Assembly (NCBI GenBank): GCA_003452915.1
Contig: DMMZ01000069.1
Location: 16,705-28,015 of the forward strand
From: Clostridiales bacterium
Lineage (GTDB): Bacteria > Bacillota > Clostridia > Oscillospirales > CAG-382
DNA length: 11,311 bases
Reading direction: 5' to 3'
A model generated the notes under the pieces. The model did not search any database, had not been told where the DNA came from, and worked only from the letters and a program-made list of their open reading frames with translations. The position numbers were made by a program, and so were the translations under genes. Positions 1 through 6,519 of this stretch are shown here, one piece after another (positions within the stretch are counted from its first letter, which is position 1; the number at the start of each line of letters is the position of its first letter).

Positions 1-192
1 GTTAAAACTTCATTTGGAGAGCTAGAGAAAAGCTCGACCTTGAAAGGTGTTTTTTATAGAAACATGAACGATTATCTGGAAAAATGTGTTCCTTCCAGCG
101 AAGAATATTTTTCCGCACTTCAAGCATTGAAATACGGTCTTTGTGCGCTTGATGACAGAAGTGTAATTGACTTTTCGGGGGACCTAGAATAA
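1..192 (+). CDS. C-terminal end of a probable SbcD/YhaO-like DNA repair exonuclease (metallophosphoesterase), 5' truncated by the window
   Basis: An open frame runs from base 1 to the TAA at 190-192, giving 63 residues with no start inside the window. None of the metal-binding motifs of a metallophosphoesterase are in this fragment, so the call rests on two weaker points. The tail, with an ALKYG-LCALDDR stretch near the end, is like the C-terminus I recall for SbcD/YhaO-type nucleases. The next gene, starting one base before this one ends (TAATG), is an SbcC/YhaN-like ATPase, the usual partner of such a nuclease. In that family the nuclease and the ATPase form a complex that processes DNA ends or hairpins. 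The overlap suggests coupled translation. The function is inferred mostly from context. Confidence 0.6.
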   Translation, partial: VKTSFGELEKSSTLKGVFYRNMNDYLEKCVPSSEEYFSALQALKYGLCALDDRSVIDFSGDLE

Positions 193-2348
193 TGAATAAC
201 GTAATTATTGAAAGAATTGAAATAGTATCCTTCGGAAAATTAAAAATGGTACAGGTTGTTCCTGGGAGGGGAATAAACCTTCTTTGTGCTGCTAACGAGA
301 GCGGAAAAAGCACACTTGCTGCGTTTGTCAAGTTTATTTTCTATGGTTATACAAACAGTAGAGTGCAAAACATCATTGATAATGACAAAAAGTTATATAC
401 TCCTTGGGATAATCCGCAATCCGAAGGTGCTATATACATAAAAACCGAAAACGGAAGATATAAAATAGAACGTAAATATTTGCAGAGTGGAAAGGAATCT
501 ATTGAAACTTTCGAAACCCATACTGGCAGATTAATTAACCCAGGAGTTACACCTGGAGAACACTTTTTTGGTGTAAACGACCAGATTTTCGAGAAAACAG
601 CGTTTTTCAGACAATTAACAATACCATCTGGAAAAGACGAATATCTAGCAGAACAACTTCAAAATATTGCAATGTCGGCAGACGAAAAGATAAATTCGGG
701 AAAGGCAATTAAAAGACTTACGGATGCAAGAAATATGCTTATGGGCAGAGGAAAAAGTGGTCTGATTCCAAAGCTTGAAGTCGACCGTGACGAACTTGAA
801 CAACGTTTTACAGATGCTGCTAGTACAAATAAGCAGATACAAGAGCTTGCAGATAAAATAGGGGATTCGAAAAAATTAATATCGGAAAACAATGAAATTC
901 TTAAGAAATTGAACTCCGAAAAAGAAAACATCGTTAAATACGAGGCAGCTCAACGACTTACTCAGCTTAAAGAACTTGAGAGAAACGAAATAAAAGCAAA
1001 AAATGATTATGAAGAAGCTGTTAAGCTGTTTAAAAAGCCTTCGATACCTGACAACTCCTTTATAACTTCTCTTTTGACACTTAACGCTGATTATAAAACA
1101 GATTTACGATCGCGCGAAAAGTCATATAACGCTTTAAAAACAGAAGAGGACGAACTGGAGAAATTAAAAGGTGATGTTGGAGCAGACAGAGAAAAAGCAG
1201 AGAATATAATTAAACAAGCTAAGAAAAAAAGAAAATTAAAAACAATCTTTTTGATTTTGTCTGTATTATTTTTAATTGTCGGTATTGGTATTATATTTTT
1301 GATTATTGCTTTTATTTATTCTTCAAGTCTGAAAAAACTCTTAAAATCCTACGGTTTAAATTCTTTTTCCGAACTTAACCAGATGATAGGTAATTATCCT
1401 TTGATTGAACAGCGGATAGTTGATAAAAAGAATAAAGTAGCTTCACTCAACAATGCTTATTCAGAGCTTTTAAACAGGCTTGAGGAAAATAAAAATAGTC
1501 TTGAAACAAGTATTTCGGAATATGTAAAAATAGATCATTCCATGAGCTATGAAGAACAGATCGAATATATTTCGGATACAGCACAAAAGATACTGCAAAA
1601 GCAGAATATTTACAAGACCAATTCCGATATAAGAAAAAAATCAATAGAAAACATTGATATTGCCTTACTTACAGAAGAAGCTATGGGTGCTGTAAAACCT
1701 GAGCGTGAAAAATCCAAGGTTGACAATGAGATTAAATTCTACGCTCAGCAAATGAAAATATACGAGGATAAAGAACGTGATTTTGAACGTCAAAAAGCGA
1801 TGCTGGAGGGCAGGGGGAGCGATCCTGCTGTTTTGATGGGAAAGTTAAAGGCTGTCAAAACAAAACTTGATGAATATAAAAGCAAACACGCTTCACTCGA
1901 ACTTGCAATCGGTATGCTCAGCGAAGCAAGTGATTTTATGAAGAGTACGGTTGCTCCGAGAATAAACTCATATGCAAGTGAATTCTTCGGTAGTGCAACA
2001 AGCGGTAAATACAAGGCATTGTCGGTTGATACAACAATGGCAATGAATTTTGCTGACCAGACGGGTATCAAGAGTGCTGATTATCTTTCGGCAGGTACAC
2101 GTGACAGCGCACATTTGTGCTTAAGATTAGCATTGATAAGGCTATTATACGGTGAAGTAAATCCTCCTTTGATACTTGATGACGCTTTCGGCAGACTGGA
2201 TGATGACAGACTGGAGGCTTTGTTAATTTTACTTTCGGAAGCAATATGCGAAGGTCAGACTTTTATATTTACCTGTGGTGACAGGGAACAAAAATTACTT
2301 GATAAAGCAGGTAAACAATATTCGTTAATTTCATTACAACAAAAATAA
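192..2348 (+). CDS. SbcC/YhaN-like AAA family ATPase with an internal membrane segment
   Basis: A 718-residue protein of the SMC/Rad50/SbcC type. The N-terminal half-ATPase carries a Walker A loop (AANESGKST, residues 33-41). The middle (about 180-600) is Lys/Glu-rich and mostly coiled coil. The C-terminal half has the ABC signature-like LSAGTRD (632-638) and a Walker B motif, LILDDAFGRLDDD, starting near residue 660. Residues 351-379 are almost entirely hydrophobic and flanked by Lys/Arg, so the coiled coil is broken by one long or two short membrane segments where SbcC would have its zinc hook; no CxxC hook is present. Bacillus YhaN is the nearest family I recall, but this protein is shorter. 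The start is ATG 192, overlapping the stop of the upstream gene, with a GGGGGA at 177-182 as a plausible Shine-Dalgarno. The likely role is ATP-driven DNA end processing with the upstream nuclease, possibly at the membrane. The family is clear; the exact role is inferred. Confidence 0.85.
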   Translation: MNNVIIERIEIVSFGKLKMVQVVPGRGINLLCAANESGKSTLAAFVKFIFYGYTNSRVQNIIDNDKKLYTPWDNPQSEGAIYIKTENGRYKIERKYLQSGKESIETFETHTGRLINPGVTPGEHFFGVNDQIFEKTAFFRQLTIPSGKDEYLAEQLQNIAMSADEKINSGKAIKRLTDARNMLMGRGKSGLIPKLEVDRDELEQRFTDAASTNKQIQELADKIGDSKKLISENNEILKKLNSEKENIVKYEAAQRLTQLKELERNEIKAKNDYEEAVKLFKKPSIPDNSFITSLLTLNADYKTDLRSREKSYNALKTEEDELEKLKGDVGADREKAENIIKQAKKKRKLKTIFLILSVLFLIVGIGIIFLIIAFIYSSSLKKLLKSYGLNSFSELNQMIGNYPLIEQRIVDKKNKVASLNNAYSELLNRLEENKNSLETSISEYVKIDHSMSYEEQIEYISDTAQKILQKQNIYKTNSDIRKKSIENIDIALLTEEAMGAVKPEREKSKVDNEIKFYAQQMKIYEDKERDFERQKAMLEGRGSDPAVLMGKLKAVKTKLDEYKSKHASLELAIGMLSEASDFMKSTVAPRINSYASEFFGSATSGKYKALSVDTTMAMNFADQTGIKSADYLSAGTRDSAHLCLRLALIRLLYGEVNPPLILDDAFGRLDDDRLEALLILLSEAICEGQTFIFTCGDREQKLLDKAGKQYSLISLQQK

Positions 2349-2369
2349 AAAAGTCTTGTGGACTTTTTT
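2347..2369 (+). terminator. Small A/T-rich hairpin between the ATPase gene and recG, terminator-like
   Basis: A perfect 9-bp inverted repeat: AAAAAAGTC (2347-2355), loop TTGTG (2356-2360), GACTTTTTT (2361-2369). The right arm ends in six T. The stem has only two G-C pairs, so it could at most attenuate transcription. It starts on the last bases of the ATPase stop codon and ends just before the recG Shine-Dalgarno. Confidence 0.35.
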
Positions 2370-2378
2370 GGGAAAGAG

Positions 2379-4442
2379 ATGATTCGACTGCAGGAAGACA
2401 CTCCGATACGCTTCTTAAAAGGAATAGGCGAAGCCAGAGTGGCTATGTTCACTTCGCTAGGTATTAATACTGCGGGAGATCTTTTATACTTTTTTCCCAG
2501 AGGGTACGAGAACAGGGGAGCGGTAAGTACAATCGATACTGCTCCCGAAGGTGAGGTTTGCTCTTTAATCGTAACAATTGACAGTCCACCACAGGAACGG
2601 ATGTCAAAAAACGGACTTTCCTATACAAAAGCCACCGCAACAGACGGTACAGGAAGTGTCGAGCTTGTTTTTTTCAATCAACGCTGGATAGCAAAAACAC
2701 TCACTGTAGGCAGAAGATTCCGTATTTACGGAAAAATTTATCACGGTTTATTTGGTAGCAATATGTCCTCGCCAATCATTGAAGCGATTTATGAAGGAAA
2801 GCAGTTACAAGACATTATACCTGTTTATCCGCTTTCAAAAGGGTTGACACAAAAAATATTGGCGGATGCTATAAAACAAGTTTTACCGCTCTGCGAAGTA
2901 ACCGAAAACATACTGTCGGACGAGATAATAAACGAATATGGATTGCTAAATAAAGGTGAAGCAATAAGGCTGATGCACATTCCAACAAGTACAGAATCTC
3001 TGGACAAAGCAAGACGAACACTAGCATTTGAAGAATTGCTTATTTTCCGTATTGCACTCGGTGCAATGAAGAAGCGGAATACAGGTTTAAGTGCACCAAA
3101 AATGGACTATAAAGGAACTGGAATAGCAAAATTCTTTGAGTCGCTGCCTTTTTCCCTGACAATCGCACAGGAGCGTGTAATAAAAGAAATATTTAACGAC
3201 CTTTGCCTCTCCACACCTATGATGCGGCTCGTACAAGGTGACGTAGGCAGCGGAAAGACTATTCTTGCAGCAGCAGCAATATTTTTTACGGTAAAAAACG
3301 GCTTGCAGGCAGCAATGATGGCACCGACAGAAATTCTTGCGAATCAACACTATAAAACTTTGGATAAACTACTTTCTCCTTTCGGAATTAAGGTTACGTT
3401 ATTAACGGGAAGTATTAAACAGAAGGATAAAGAGCAGATTAAAAAGGATATTACCGAGGGCATTATTCATGTCGCTGTTGGTACACACGCACTTATACAG
3501 GGGGACGTGGTTTATAAAGCGCTTGGACTTGCTGTCACAGATGAGCAACATCGTTTTGGTGTTATACAAAGAGCTTCCCTTGTTGAAAAAGGTGAAAAAG
3601 AGGCTCTTCGTGCACATACGCTTGTTATGTCGGCAACTCCGATTCCAAGAACTCTATCTTTGATTCTATATGGTGACCTTGAGGTTAGTGTTCTGGATGT
3701 AATGCCACCGGGCAGACAGAAAATAGAAACCTATGCAGTTTGCGAGGATTACCGTGAGCGAATATATGAATTTATTAAAAAACAAATCGCCCTAGGTCAT
3801 CAGGCATATATAATCTGTCCTCTGGTTGAGGAAAACGAGGATTTACCTAAAAAAGCGGTTGAGGAATATGCACAAATACTTAGAAATGGTGCTTTTAAGG
3901 ATATAAAGGTTGGCTTTATTCACGGAAGATTATCCAGCAAGGCTAAAGATAAGGAAATGGCAGATTTTAATTCTGGTGAGAGTAAAGTGCTGGTTTCTAC
4001 AACCGTTGTCGAAGTTGGAGTTGACGTTCCCAACGCCACAGTTATGCTGATTGAAAACGCCGAGTGCTTCGGGTTATCTCAGCTTCATCAACTTCGCGGA
4101 AGAATCGGCAGAGGAAAAGCGAAATCATATTGTATCCTTATGAGTGACTCTAAGAGTACAAAGTCAAAAGAACGGCTTGAAATTATGGCAAAGACCAACG
4201 ATGGTTTTGAAATTGCGGAAGCGGATTTAAAACAACGAGGACCGGGTGATTTCTTTGGAGAGCGTCAAAGCGGTGAAATAACCTTTAAGTGTGCTGATAT
4301 AGCCAATATGGAGCTTATTGCAAAAACAGGCGAAGCGGCAAAGAAGATAATACCTTTACTAGAAAATAGTGATTATATAAATTTAAGAAGTGCGGTAACC
4401 AGCTTTTTTAAAAATACTAGGGATGGAAAAACTTTTAACTGA
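2379..4442 (+). CDS. recG: ATP-dependent DNA helicase RecG
   Basis: A 687-residue superfamily 2 helicase that remodels stalled replication forks and Holliday junctions. The N-terminus has the TPIRFLKGIG motif typical of RecG, followed by the OB-fold wedge domain (about 50-150). The helicase core shows motif I GDVGSGKT (287-294), motif II DEQHRFG (388-394, the RecG form of DExH), motif III SATPIPRT (418-425), TTVVEVG (541-547) and QLHQLRGRIGRG (568-579). Length is normal for the family. I chose ATG 2379, which has GGGAAAG just upstream and gives the usual distance to the wedge domain. The in-frame GTG at 2358 would add seven residues, but it has no ribosome binding site and lies in the loop of a hairpin. 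The stop overlaps the ATG of the next gene by one base (TGATG), so recG and dusB are probably translationally coupled. Confidence 0.95.
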   Translation: MIRLQEDTPIRFLKGIGEARVAMFTSLGINTAGDLLYFFPRGYENRGAVSTIDTAPEGEVCSLIVTIDSPPQERMSKNGLSYTKATATDGTGSVELVFFNQRWIAKTLTVGRRFRIYGKIYHGLFGSNMSSPIIEAIYEGKQLQDIIPVYPLSKGLTQKILADAIKQVLPLCEVTENILSDEIINEYGLLNKGEAIRLMHIPTSTESLDKARRTLAFEELLIFRIALGAMKKRNTGLSAPKMDYKGTGIAKFFESLPFSLTIAQERVIKEIFNDLCLSTPMMRLVQGDVGSGKTILAAAAIFFTVKNGLQAAMMAPTEILANQHYKTLDKLLSPFGIKVTLLTGSIKQKDKEQIKKDITEGIIHVAVGTHALIQGDVVYKALGLAVTDEQHRFGVIQRASLVEKGEKEALRAHTLVMSATPIPRTLSLILYGDLEVSVLDVMPPGRQKIETYAVCEDYRERIYEFIKKQIALGHQAYIICPLVEENEDLPKKAVEEYAQILRNGAFKDIKVGFIHGRLSSKAKDKEMADFNSGESKVLVSTTVVEVGVDVPNATVMLIENAECFGLSQLHQLRGRIGRGKAKSYCILMSDSKSTKSKERLEIMAKTNDGFEIAEADLKQRGPGDFFGERQSGEITFKCADIANMELIAKTGEAAKKIIPLLENSDYINLRSAVTSFFKNTRDGKTFN

Positions 4443-5392
4443 TGAAAATAGGAAACACGGAATTTAAAAAAGGAATATTTTTGGCACCGATGGCAGGGAT
4501 AACCGATTATGCTTTTCGTTCAATCTGTATTATGTACGGTGTAGAGAGTGTTTGCTCGGAGTTGATATCAGCAAAAGCGGTTGTTTATAACGATATAAAA
4601 ACCGAAAGGCTTGCATATTTATACGAAGACGAGCGTCCTGCTGCTATTCAGCTTTTCGGCAGTAATCCGCTAATAATGGCACAAGCAGCAGAAAAGCTGT
4701 TGAAATATAAACCTGCTTATATAGATATTAACATGGGATGTCCTGTACCAAAGCTGGTAACAAATCGTGAGGGCTGTGCTTTGATGCGTGACCCAAAGCT
4801 GTGCGGCGAGATTGTAAAAGAGGTCTCAAATGCGATCAACGTTCCTGTTACCGTAAAAATCCGAAAAGGTTTTGACGAACAGAATGTAAACGCTGTCGAG
4901 ATAGCAAAAATATCTGAGCAGAACGGTGCAGCGGCTGTTTTTGTTCATGGGAGAACAAGAAGTCAGATGTATTCGGGAAAAGCTGACTGGAGTATTATAA
5001 AAGATGTAAAAGAAAGCGTATCAATCCCTGTCATCGGAAATGGGGACGTTGTTGACGGAAAAACAGCAAAGGATATGTTGGAGCAAACAGGGTGTGATGG
5101 TATTATGATTGGTAGGGGTGCATATGGCAACCCTTGGATTTTCACCGAAATATCAGCGTTTCTTGATGGTAAGCCTTATAGTCCTCCCGATAATAAACAA
5201 AAGAAAATGATAATAAAATTACAGTTCGAACGGCTTGAAAACAACAAAGGTATTCATGCACTTGTTGAGGCTAGAAAACACCTGTCACGCTATGTAAAAG
5301 GAATGTACGGCTCCGCTGCAGTAAGGGATAAAATTAACTCTGTGAGAACACAGGAAGAGATAAACGAAATACTTGAGCAGATGTTTGAATAA
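4442..5392 (+). CDS. dusB: tRNA-dihydrouridine synthase, DusB-type
   Basis: A 316-residue FMN-dependent TIM-barrel enzyme that reduces uridines in the tRNA D-loop to dihydrouridine. Visible motifs are the FMN-binding APMAGITD near the N-terminus (15-22), NMGCPVPK (97-104) with the catalytic Cys100, a conserved Lys139, VHGRTR (168-173), GNGD (199-202) and GRGAYGNPWIF at the phosphate site (224-234). Length is normal for DusB and Dus proteins of Firmicutes. It starts on the ATG that overlaps the recG stop and is likely the last gene of the repair operon. Its final 29 codons recur in diverged form about 700 bp downstream, so the present 3' end may have been supplied by an inserted element. The reading frame is intact and the C-terminus looks normal. 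The exact Dus subtype is less certain than the family. Confidence 0.93.
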   Translation: MKIGNTEFKKGIFLAPMAGITDYAFRSICIMYGVESVCSELISAKAVVYNDIKTERLAYLYEDERPAAIQLFGSNPLIMAQAAEKLLKYKPAYIDINMGCPVPKLVTNREGCALMRDPKLCGEIVKEVSNAINVPVTVKIRKGFDEQNVNAVEIAKISEQNGAAAVFVHGRTRSQMYSGKADWSIIKDVKESVSIPVIGNGDVVDGKTAKDMLEQTGCDGIMIGRGAYGNPWIFTEISAFLDGKPYSPPDNKQKKMIIKLQFERLENNKGIHALVEARKHLSRYVKGMYGSAAVRDKINSVRTQEEINEILEQMFE

Positions 5393-5395
5393 TTA
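5306..5395 (+). repeat. Direct repeat copy A: last 90 bp of dusB
   Basis: Codons 289 to stop of dusB plus three bases. It aligns without gaps to 6000-6089 at an offset of 694, with 79 of 90 bases identical by hand alignment. The last 27 bases (5369-5395 and 6063-6089) are identical. Confidence 0.95.
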
Positions 5396-5397
5396 TT

Positions 5398-5406
5398 AAA
5401 AAGCTA
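5398..5406 (+). repeat. Left short inverted repeat of the dusB-end insertion
   Basis: AAAAAGCTA, the reverse complement of TAGCTTTTT at 5982-5990. The arms lie 2 bp and 9 bp inside the bounds set by the duplicated dusB tails. Nine bases in AT-rich DNA could occur by chance; only the symmetric position argues for meaning. Confidence 0.3.
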
Positions 5407-5571
5407 TATTTAAAAATATAAATATACCTATAAGTAATTTGCTAGTTATGTTAAACTTTTAGGTACAAAAAAATAATTAATTTATATTTATAAAACTTAT
5501 ACCTTATTAATCAAAGAATTAGAAAATGTCTAGGAAAACATTTTTAAACTTTTTTACACGAACTGTCGCAA

Positions 5572-5600
5572 TTGACTTGACAATTTATCTTTTTTAATAC
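5572..5600 (+). promoter_or_regulatory. Promoter-like sequence (TTGACT, 17 bp, TAATAC) facing right
   Basis: A -35 hexamer TTGACT (5572-5577) and a -10 hexamer TAATAC (5595-5600) are separated by 17 bp, each one base off the vegetative sigma consensus. A transcript would start near 5607, run antisense through the small minus-strand gene at 5619-5842, and could continue into the gene at 6105. No start codon with a useful frame follows closely. Confidence 0.45.
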
Positions 5601-5618
5601 AACAATGGAAAGATATAA

Positions 5619-5842
5619 TTAATATGAAAAGTCTTTGAATAAAATATCTAGTTCTTTTTCGTTATAAATTGTACCATTGCTAACAAATTTCTCAATTTCT
5701 ACATGATCGTCCTCAAAAAATTCTACTTCCCATCTTTGACCTGGAACAGCAATTTCGACCATAATACTATCTCTTACTTTACTTAATTTGTAATAAATTT
5801 TTTACTTTCAAGTTGTTGTAAAAATACAAAAAACTTACTCAT
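5619..5842 (-). pseudogene. Small (about 74 aa) minus-strand protein gene broken by a one-base frameshift
   Basis: Reading leftward, an ATG at 5842-5840 follows a good AGGTGG Shine-Dalgarno site. The first frame gives MSKFFVFLQQLESKKF and soon stops. Adding one A to the run of six A after the Ser13 codon (5804-5809) joins it to a second frame, KIYYKLSKVRDSIMVEIAVP, then an acidic WEVEFFEDDHVEIEKF stretch and a tail ending in ILFKDFSY and TAA at 5621-5619. The merged product is about 74 residues: no signal peptide, no membrane segment, net acidic, beta-rich in appearance. It reminds me of small uncharacterised Firmicutes proteins of similar length, but I cannot verify that. The second frame alone has an ATG that would give 47 residues. 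The break could be real decay, a sequencing error in a homopolymer, or slippage. No function is claimed. Confidence 0.6.
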
Positions 5843-5981
5843 TTAAACCACCTTTGCTTGTTTAATCTACCATCTGTTAATAATATATAAAAATCTAAAA
5901 ACAAAAAAATTGAATAACTTATTTATTAATAATATCACAATGTATAAATATTATCAAGATTGAGGTGATATATAATCTAAT

Positions 5982-5990
5982 TAGCTTTTT
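5982..5990 (-). repeat. Right short inverted repeat of the dusB-end insertion
   Basis: TAGCTTTTT, the reverse complement of 5398-5406, nine bases before the duplicated dusB tail begins. The same caution about chance applies. Confidence 0.3.
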
Positions 5991-5999
5991 ATTAAAAAT

Positions 6000-6086
6000 T
6001 ACGGTACTGCTGTGGTAAGAGATAAAATTAATTCTGTTAGAACACAGGAAGAGATATTCGAGATACTTGAGCAGATGTTTGAATAA
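6000..6086 (+). pseudogene. Orphan 3' fragment of a dusB gene (28 codons plus stop)
   Basis: It translates as YGTAVVRDKINSVRT followed by QEEIFEILEQMFE and stop, against YGSAAVRDKINSVRT and QEEINEILEQMFE in the intact gene. It has no start codon or ribosome binding site, so it is not expected to be translated. It sits 18 bp before the TTG start at 6105, a spacing normal for genes in an operon. This suggests it is the original dusB end, still next to its former neighbour, with the intact gene's tail being the newcomer. That direction is inference. Confidence 0.85.
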
Positions 6087-6089
6087 TTA
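6000..6089 (+). repeat. Direct repeat copy B: diverged dusB tail
   Basis: A 90-bp copy of 5306-5395 with 11 mismatches and no gaps. The changes fall in eight codons: five silent third-position changes, and three codons altered at two bases each (Ser to Thr, Ala to Val, Asn to Phe). The silent bias suggests that both copies descend from functional dusB genes rather than from a neutral duplication. Confidence 0.93.
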
Positions 6090-6091
6090 CT

Positions 6092-6107
6092 GGGGTGATT
6101 AATATTG
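6092..6107 (+). promoter_or_regulatory. Ribosome binding site that sets the TTG start at 6105
   Basis: GGGGTG at 6092-6097 lies seven bases before TTG 6105-6107. No ATG or GTG lies at a useful distance from it in that frame. Confidence 0.7.
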
Positions 6108-6473
6108 GATATTAATAATTTGCTAGATACAGTTATAAAAGTTAAAAGTAAAATTGTTTGGTCTGAGATGGTTCTACAAATTTTCGTGGGAATTTTATTC
6201 CTTGTTATTTTAATAGGATTAGTAATTCGTCTTTTCAAGGATTACGCCGGAAAAACTAAAACTGTCATGGCAACTTTAGCTAATAAAAGTGATTTTTCAT
6301 ACGAAGTAGTCAGTAAGTTTGGTTCTAGTGAAAAAACAAATTATACTCTTACTTTTGAATTTGAAGGAATAACAAAAGAATTTTCGGTAAGTTATTTTGT
6401 CTATGATTCTTTTGAAATAGGGGAATCCGGAATATTGAAGTTCAAAGGTAACAGATATATAGATTTTCAATAA
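6105..6473 (+). CDS. Small membrane protein resembling the DUF2500 family
   Basis: A 122-residue protein starting on TTG 6105 after a GGGGTG ribosome binding site. Residues 1-21 are polar, about 22-44 form one strong membrane segment, and 45-122 form a probable small beta-domain ending in ESGILKFKGNRYIDF. Membrane helix, then a VMATLANK-type first strand, then a G-x-L-x-F/Y-x-G-x-R-Y/F ending is the pattern I recall for DUF2500 (E. coli YhhM), a family of unknown function; the match is from memory and not verified. The Lys-rich segment right after the helix suggests that the C-terminal domain faces the cytoplasm. The gene follows the orphan dusB tail by 18 bp and precedes tex by 43 bp, so it may once have been co-transcribed with dusB. 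Codon use is ordinary for the region. Confidence 0.75.
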   Translation: MDINNLLDTVIKVKSKIVWSEMVLQIFVGILFLVILIGLVIRLFKDYAGKTKTVMATLANKSDFSYEVVSKFGSSEKTNYTLTFEFEGITKEFSVSYFVYDSFEIGESGILKFKGNRYIDFQ

Positions 6474-6502
6474 AATAATTTAATTAAATAAAGTTTACAT
6501 AC

Positions 6503-6519
6503 GGAGGATATTAATTTTG
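6503..6519 (+). promoter_or_regulatory. Ribosome binding site that sets the TTG start of tex
   Basis: GGAGG at 6503-6507 is nine bases before TTG 6517-6519. The resulting N-terminus (MDIIAKLAEEL) has the normal Tex length and sequence, which supports TTG over any later ATG. Confidence 0.8.

Larger units (their letters stand above)
5396..5999. mobile_element. Possible remnant or non-autonomous element inserted at the 3' end of dusB
   Basis: The segment is bounded exactly by the two copies of the dusB tail, differs in composition from its surroundings, and carries cargo on the opposite strand. Near its ends are AAAAAGCTA (5398-5406) and its reverse complement TAGCTTTTT (5982-5990). Integration into the 3' ends of dus genes by site-specific elements is known for dusA in Proteobacteria; extending this to dusB in this organism is inference. 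No integrase or transposase is encoded, so it would be a decayed or passive element. A segmental duplication with later gene decay is the alternative. Confidence 0.35.
5393..6104. other. 712-bp AT-rich region between dusB and the small membrane-protein gene
   Basis: No intact gene is supported here. From left to right it holds: a short inverted-repeat-like end (near 5398); AT-rich sequence with a weak hairpin (AAAATGT at 5523-5529 with ACATTTT at 5538-5544); a promoter-like pair facing right (5572-5600); a small, probably frameshifted minus-strand gene (5619-5842); about 140 bp of very AT-rich DNA; the matching inverted end (near 5990); and the duplicated dusB tail (6000-6089). Base composition is clearly more AT-rich than the flanking genes. 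Confidence 0.85.

Noticed and set aside
5405..5422. TATATTT/AAATATA inverted repeat after dusB as a terminator
   Set aside because: It is an A-T-only stem without a T tract; such repeats are expected in sequence this AT-rich.
5523..5544. AAAATGT/ACATTTT hairpin as the dusB operon terminator
   Set aside because: The stem has one G-C pair and an eight-base loop, and the following T run is interrupted by AAAC; noted in the region description only.
5960..5975. GAGGTGAT as a ribosome binding site for a gene on the + strand
   Set aside because: No start codon follows at a usable distance and the frames close at once.
5435..6126. Shared 11-mer TAATTTGCTAG at 5435-5445 and 6116-6126, which could extend the dusB-tail duplication into the start of the next gene
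   Set aside because: The spacing from the dusB stop differs between the two sites by more than ten bases and the flanking bases do not align, so it is likely chance in AT-rich DNA.
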